Positions 6,843 through 9,769 of a DNA stretch of 9,769 nucleotides are shown one piece after another (position 1 is the first letter of the stretch; the number at the start of each line of letters is the position of its first letter). The stretch is from JAXGPP01 sp964436865 (GTDB lineage Bacteria; Planctomycetota; Planctomycetia; Pirellulales; Thermoguttaceae). The stretch covers positions 1 to 9,769 of the forward strand of contig CAYTFK010000274.1 in assembly GCA_964436865.1 (NCBI GenBank), given 5' to 3'. The position numbers were made by a program, and so were the translations under genes. Under the pieces are notes generated by a model. It was not told the DNA's origin. It saw nothing but the letters and a program-made list of their open reading frames with translations, and did not search any database.

Positions 6843-7574
6843 TCACCGGGCGAGCACCCGGAAGAGGTGCCTGAGTTCCGAGTCAACCTCATCGGGGGAA
6901 GCAACCGTGTGAGCGATTTCTTCCAGCAGCCGCTGGCGATATCGCTCCCGCAGGCGAGAGACCATCACCTTGACGCTTCCCTGCGCTACCCCCAGGGCCT
7001 CGGCCAGGCTGGCGTAGGGCTGTGCCTCGCGGCTGCCGAGCAGGGTGGGCTTGATCGCATCGAACGTGGCGGCCTGTCCGCGCCCGGCATACTCCTCGCG
7101 CAGCCCCGCAAGGGCCCGGTCCAGGACAGTGAGGGCCCACTGCCGTTCGAATTGCTGCTCGGGCGTGCAGGGATCGGCGGGCTCGCGGGAGAAGCGGCTC
7201 TCGGCGTCGTCCATTTCCAGCGCTACCCGGCGGAGATGGCCGCCTCGTTTGATCGCCCGGATCTTGTCCCACTCGTTGGCCAGGAAGCGATCCAGGGCAG
7301 TGAGCAGGAACGTGCGGAAGCGGCCCCGCTCTTGATCGGCTCGCGCCACCCAATTGTGTTCGAGGAACTGGCCGAAAAAACCCTGGATAAGGTCTTCAGC
7401 GTCATGCGGCAAGTGGCCCCGGCGCCGCGCGTAGGCATAGAGCGGATACCAGTAGCTTCGGCAGAGTGCCGCCAGTGCCTCGCGCGCCGCCGTGTCGTCG
7501 CCGGCGCCGGCGGCAAGCACGACCGACCAGTGGGTCGTGGCGAATGACGGCGGAGGTTGACGCTCTTTTGCCAT
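6843..7574 (-). CDS. ECF-type RNA polymerase sigma factor, planctomycete kinase-associated type
   Basis: 243 residues from the ATG at 7574, preferred because GGAGG lies 9 bases upstream; a GTG at 7613 would add 13 residues but lacks a ribosome site. The N-terminus PSFATTHWSVVLAA is the hallmark opening of planctomycete ECF sigma factors. Region sigma-2 (~28-105) includes YWYPLYAYARRRGHLPHDAEDLIQGFF, with the acidic DAED (58-61) that contacts the RNA polymerase clamp, and FRTFLLTALDRFLANEWDK. Region sigma-4 (~145-215) carries the helix-turn-helix YASLAEALGVAQGSVKVMVSRLRERYRQ. A short C-terminal tail (VDSELRHLFRVLAR) is usual for this group. No anti-sigma gene is adjacent; instead the kinase follows 89 bp downstream, as in the known planctomycete ECF/kinase pairs. 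It probably directs polymerase to a small regulon, possibly including its own cluster (inference). Confidence 0.95.
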   Translation of the reverse strand: MAKERQPPPSFATTHWSVVLAAGAGDDTAAREALAALCRSYWYPLYAYARRRGHLPHDAEDLIQGFFGQFLEHNWVARADQERGRFRTFLLTALDRFLANEWDKIRAIKRGGHLRRVALEMDDAESRFSREPADPCTPEQQFERQWALTVLDRALAGLREEYAGRGQAATFDAIKPTLLGSREAQPYASLAEALGVAQGSVKVMVSRLRERYRQRLLEEIAHTVASPDEVDSELRHLFRVLAR

Positions 7575-7783
7575 GCGGGTGAGCCTCCGTCGCTCAATGT
7601 TGCGCGGCGTCACTCTGACACTTGGGGCAATGTAACCTGTGCGGGGTTAATAGAGCAAGGAAATACGGTCGACGCAACCGCGGTTCCAAGCAAGCGGCCC
7701 CGGGAGCCTCTGCCTCGCGGATTGCTGCCTCTTCATTCCGGAGGTAGAATTGATGTGGTCTAACAAGGGAACAAGGAGTGGCC
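7575..7783. promoter_or_regulatory. Divergent intergenic region between sigma factor and toxin-antitoxin module
   Basis: This 209-bp gap must carry promoters for both directions. Weak candidates only: towards the sigma gene, TTGCTC and TTACAT 17 bp apart (about 7659 down to 7631); towards the antitoxin, TTGGGG (7622-7627) with TTAATA (7647-7652). The AT-richest part is 7646-7670. None matches consensus well, and planctomycete promoters are poorly defined. Confidence 0.25.
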
Positions 7784-8011
7784 ATGAACCGCGTAGTGAT
7801 CGCCGATCCGTTCAGGTCCCAGCTCGGGCAACTCCAATCGCCGGTGGAGTTTGTCGACGAATCTGGAAACCGGCTCGGTCACTTCGTGCCCGCAACAACT
7901 GCGACCGAGCCGGATCAATGCCCCTACTCGGAGCAGGAACTCGAGCGGATGCGGCATGAACAGGGCGGAAAGCCGCTGAGTGAGATCTGGGATGCACTCG
8001 GTGTCAAATGA
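7784..8011 (+). CDS. Type II antitoxin-like small protein
   Basis: 75 residues. The ATG at 7784 follows AAGGAG (7773-7778) by 5 bases; a GTG two codons earlier overlaps the ribosome site. Its C-terminal half, with CPYSEQELERMR (47-58) and GGKPLSEIWDALG (61-73), resembles small planctomycete proteins found before RelE/ParE-type toxins, where this segment probably wraps the toxin. The N-terminal part (PVEFVDESGNRLGHFVP) looks like a short beta-hairpin; no clear DNA-binding motif is seen, so autoregulation is uncertain. It overlaps the toxin gene by 4 bases (ATGA), so the two are translationally coupled. The antitoxin identity rests on position and family resemblance. Confidence 0.82.
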   Translation: MNRVVIADPFRSQLGQLQSPVEFVDESGNRLGHFVPATTATEPDQCPYSEQELERMRHEQGGKPLSEIWDALGVK

Positions 8012-8268
8012 CGTTTTCCGTCGTCTGGAGGCCATCGGCGGAATCGGCGCTCACGGAACTCTGGCTCAACACCGCCGACCGCTCCGCAATCACGGCTGCC
8101 GCCGATTCGATTGATGCTCTGTTGCGTTCGTCACCGTTCGATGTGGGGGAGTCACGAAGCGGCATCACACGCATACTCAACGTCTTGCCCCTGTCCGTTT
8201 ACTACGATGTGTTTTCAGACGACATGCTTGTCGCAGTATGGGCGGTGTGGGAAGTGCGGAAACGTTGA
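8008..8268 (+). CDS. Type II toxin, RelE/ParE family
   Basis: 86 residues. The N-terminal segment VVWRPSAESALTELWL (5-20) and the following helix (DRSAITAAADSIDALLR, 24-40) form the helical hairpin of ParE/RelE folds. GESR (47-50) leads into the C-terminal strands RILNVLPLSVYYDVFSDDM and VAVWAVWEVRKR. Length and layout fit the family, in which ParE-like members poison gyrase and RelE-like members cleave mRNA on ribosomes; which applies here cannot be told. The start codon lies inside the antitoxin stop (ATGA, 8008-8011). The pair is complete, with no frameshift. It sits opposite to all other genes in the window and its sequence looks somewhat less GC-rich than its neighbours, compatible with horizontal acquisition. 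Confidence 0.88.
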   Translation: MTFSVVWRPSAESALTELWLNTADRSAITAAADSIDALLRSSPFDVGESRSGITRILNVLPLSVYYDVFSDDMLVAVWAVWEVRKR

Positions 8269-8288
8269 GATGATCAGGCGTGGATGAG

Positions 8289-8321
8289 GCCGCGCCTGCG
8301 GCGAGCACCACCGACCGGTGC
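8289..8321. terminator. Two hairpins in the convergent gap between toxin and sulfatase
   Basis: GCCGC-GCCT-GCGGC (8289-8302) and GCACC-(7 bases)-GGTGC (8305-8321) lie back to back between the toxin stop (8268) and the sulfatase stop (8344). They are symmetric and could serve both converging transcripts, but neither has a T-run. Confidence 0.3.
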
Positions 8322-8343
8322 CTGGCCGAAAGCGAGACGTTCA

Positions 8344-9738
8344 TTATTCCGCTCCGGCCGCCATTGTCAGTTCTTCGCATCGTCGCCGGAGTTGGGCGAG
8401 CACGTCTGCCGATCCCTGGTTGCCAGCCAGGTTCTTCGTCTCCAGCGGATCGGCCTGGAGGTCAAAGAGTCCCTCATAGACCGGGTCCATCTCCGGGTAG
8501 CGGATGTATTTCCACCGCGCCGTGCGAACGCCTTCGATTTTCGGATAGTACTGCTCGGGCACGCAGAAGTTGTTTTCGCAGAAGAAATCCTCGCGCCAAG
8601 CGATCTTCTCGCCACGCACCAGAGGCACGAGGCTCATGCCTTGAACCGAAGGCGGTATGGCAACGCCGGCCAGGTCGAGCACGGTGGGAGCGACATCGAT
8701 GTTGAGCACCAGTTCATCGCGCGTCTGGCCTCGGGCCTCGGCCGTGACACGCGGGTCGTAGACGATCATCGGCACGCGGATCGAGACGTCGTACAGCAGT
8801 TCCTTGCCGCCGATCAGGTGATCGGCCGTCATGTCGCCGTTGTCGCTCAGGAAGACCAGCACCGTGTTCTCCGCCAGGCCGCGGCGCGACAACTCGCTGC
8901 GCAACCGGCCCACCGCGCGATCCATGCCCGTGATGAGACGGTAGTAGTCTTTCATCGTCTCCTGGTATTTCTCCGGCGTGCTGTAGCGGAGCTCCCAGTA
9001 GTTGTAGCGTGAATTCGATCGCTGCAGGAACTCGGGCAGGGCGGCAAAGTGCTGCTCGGTCGCGGTGGCCGGGTAGGGGATCGTCACATCGCGGTAGAGC
9101 TCCGCCAGATCTTTCTCGGGCGTGTAGCCCAGGTAGCCGACGCCGGAGTGCGGCGACTTGAAGCTGATCGACAGGCAGAACGGACGGTCGGAAGGCAACT
9201 CGTCGAGGAAGCCTGCGGACTGGTCGATCATGATCTCGTCGAGGTGCTTGCCGCCGGCCTCCTTGGGGAAGTACTGCCCCTGGCCGTAGAACCCGTACCA
9301 GCGGTCGAAGAGCGTAGTGCCCTCGACTTCACGCTTGCCGTCGCCCACACCGTACTTGCCGATCATCCCGGTGAAGTAGCCTGCCGCGCGGAGCCGCACC
9401 GGGTAGCTGTCGGCCAGAAGGGAAGGCTTCAGCGGGCCGGTGTGAAAGTTGCAGCCGTGCCGGCGTTCGTACATTCCGGTGAAGATGCTTGCGCGGCTGG
9501 CGGCGCAGATTGAGCTGGTGGCGAAGGCATTGGTGAACCGCGTCCCTTGGGCCGCCAGCCGGTCGAGGTGTGGCGTCTGGATGATGGCGTTTCCCGCCGC
9601 CCCCAGCGCATCCCACCGCTGATCATCGGTGACGATCACCACGATATTGGGCCGCGGTTCACCTGCCAGCGCCAGGCCGCACGGCAATAACGACATTGCC
9701 AGCAGAGCGAGCGTCTGCATTCTGACTTCTGCCTTCAT
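8344..9738 (-). CDS. Secreted sulfatase, Cys-type (alkaline phosphatase superfamily)
   Basis: 464 residues from the ATG at 9738, where AAGGA lies 6 bases upstream; a GTG at 9741 and an ATG at 9720 are alternatives. A signal peptide ends near ALA-GE (about residue 26). The core starts with RPNIVVIVTDDQRWDALG, where Asp38-Asp39 bind Ca2+. SICAASRAS (76-84) is the sulfatase signature; Cys78 would be converted to formylglycine by a maturase, with Ala in place of the usual Pro (CxAxR, an accepted variant). Further active-site residues are Lys128 in IGKYG, Lys194 and His197 in FKSPHS, Asp299-Asn300 in LSDNGD, and Lys312 in GGKELLYD. The usual GKWHLG motif reads GKYGVG here, so its His is absent. 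Length fits the S1 family. The enzyme should remove sulfate from an organic sulfate ester or sulfated polysaccharide outside the cytoplasm; the substrate is not readable. It converges with the toxin gene. Confidence 0.95.
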   Translation of the reverse strand: MKAEVRMQTLALLAMSLLPCGLALAGEPRPNIVVIVTDDQRWDALGAAGNAIIQTPHLDRLAAQGTRFTNAFATSSICAASRASIFTGMYERRHGCNFHTGPLKPSLLADSYPVRLRAAGYFTGMIGKYGVGDGKREVEGTTLFDRWYGFYGQGQYFPKEAGGKHLDEIMIDQSAGFLDELPSDRPFCLSISFKSPHSGVGYLGYTPEKDLAELYRDVTIPYPATATEQHFAALPEFLQRSNSRYNYWELRYSTPEKYQETMKDYYRLITGMDRAVGRLRSELSRRGLAENTVLVFLSDNGDMTADHLIGGKELLYDVSIRVPMIVYDPRVTAEARGQTRDELVLNIDVAPTVLDLAGVAIPPSVQGMSLVPLVRGEKIAWREDFFCENNFCVPEQYYPKIEGVRTARWKYIRYPEMDPVYEGLFDLQADPLETKNLAGNQGSADVLAQLRRRCEELTMAAGAE

Positions 9739-9769
9739 CACTCGTCCTTCAGCCTTCGATAATGACCTT
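9739..9769 (-). other. Upstream edge; possible 3' end of a preceding minus-strand gene
   Basis: Two frames could end a preceding gene. One reads GHYRRLKDE and stops at a TGA whose last base is the first base of the sulfatase ATG (TGATG). The other reads KVIIEG and stops at 9749-9751. Neither is long enough to identify; the TGATG overlap would suggest an operon. Confidence 0.2.

Noticed and set aside
7575..7613. GTG start giving a 13-residue longer sigma factor
   Set aside because: No ribosome site before it; the ATG at 7574 has GGAGG at good spacing and gives the usual family N-terminus.

Overview
The window reads as a GC-rich chromosomal segment of a planctomycete (Planctomycetota, probably Pirellulales-like; inferred from gene content, not from any marker gene). 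The signs are a secreted Cys-type sulfatase, an ECF sigma factor next to a zinc-ribbon Ser/Thr kinase, an exported PQQ-like beta-propeller protein, an exported Gly-rich protein with LTxxQ-type motifs, and a cluster of short GC-rich palindromes between genes.

Six of the eight recognised genes lie on the minus strand. Read in the direction of transcription, the sulfatase (9738-8344) comes first. Then, on the opposite strand, a two-gene type II toxin-antitoxin module (7784-8268, plus) fills the gap. A minus-strand series follows: ECF sigma factor (7574-6843), polytopic membrane Ser/Thr kinase (6753-3937), secreted esterase (3633-2278), LTxxQ-motif protein (2090-1212) and PQQ-like propeller protein (1158 to beyond the window edge). 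The non-coding space holds a ~195-bp six-hairpin near-palindrome (3712-3906), a leader stem-loop before the LTxxQ gene (2111-2166), a hairpin between sigma and kinase (6808-6833) and two hairpins in the convergent gap between toxin and sulfatase (8289-8321).

The most interesting observation is that the C-terminal ~160 residues of the kinase and the N-terminal ~160 residues of the neighbouring secreted esterase are the same domain, about half identical by eye. Nine predicted membrane segments with a textbook positive-inside pattern put the kinase domain in the cytoplasm and this copy outside the membrane, the compartment to which the esterase signal peptide leads. This suggests a sense-and-degrade unit: the kinase may detect with its outer domain the same ligand that the esterase binds, and may signal to the sigma factor encoded just upstream. 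That model is inference; the shared domain and topology are read from the sequence.
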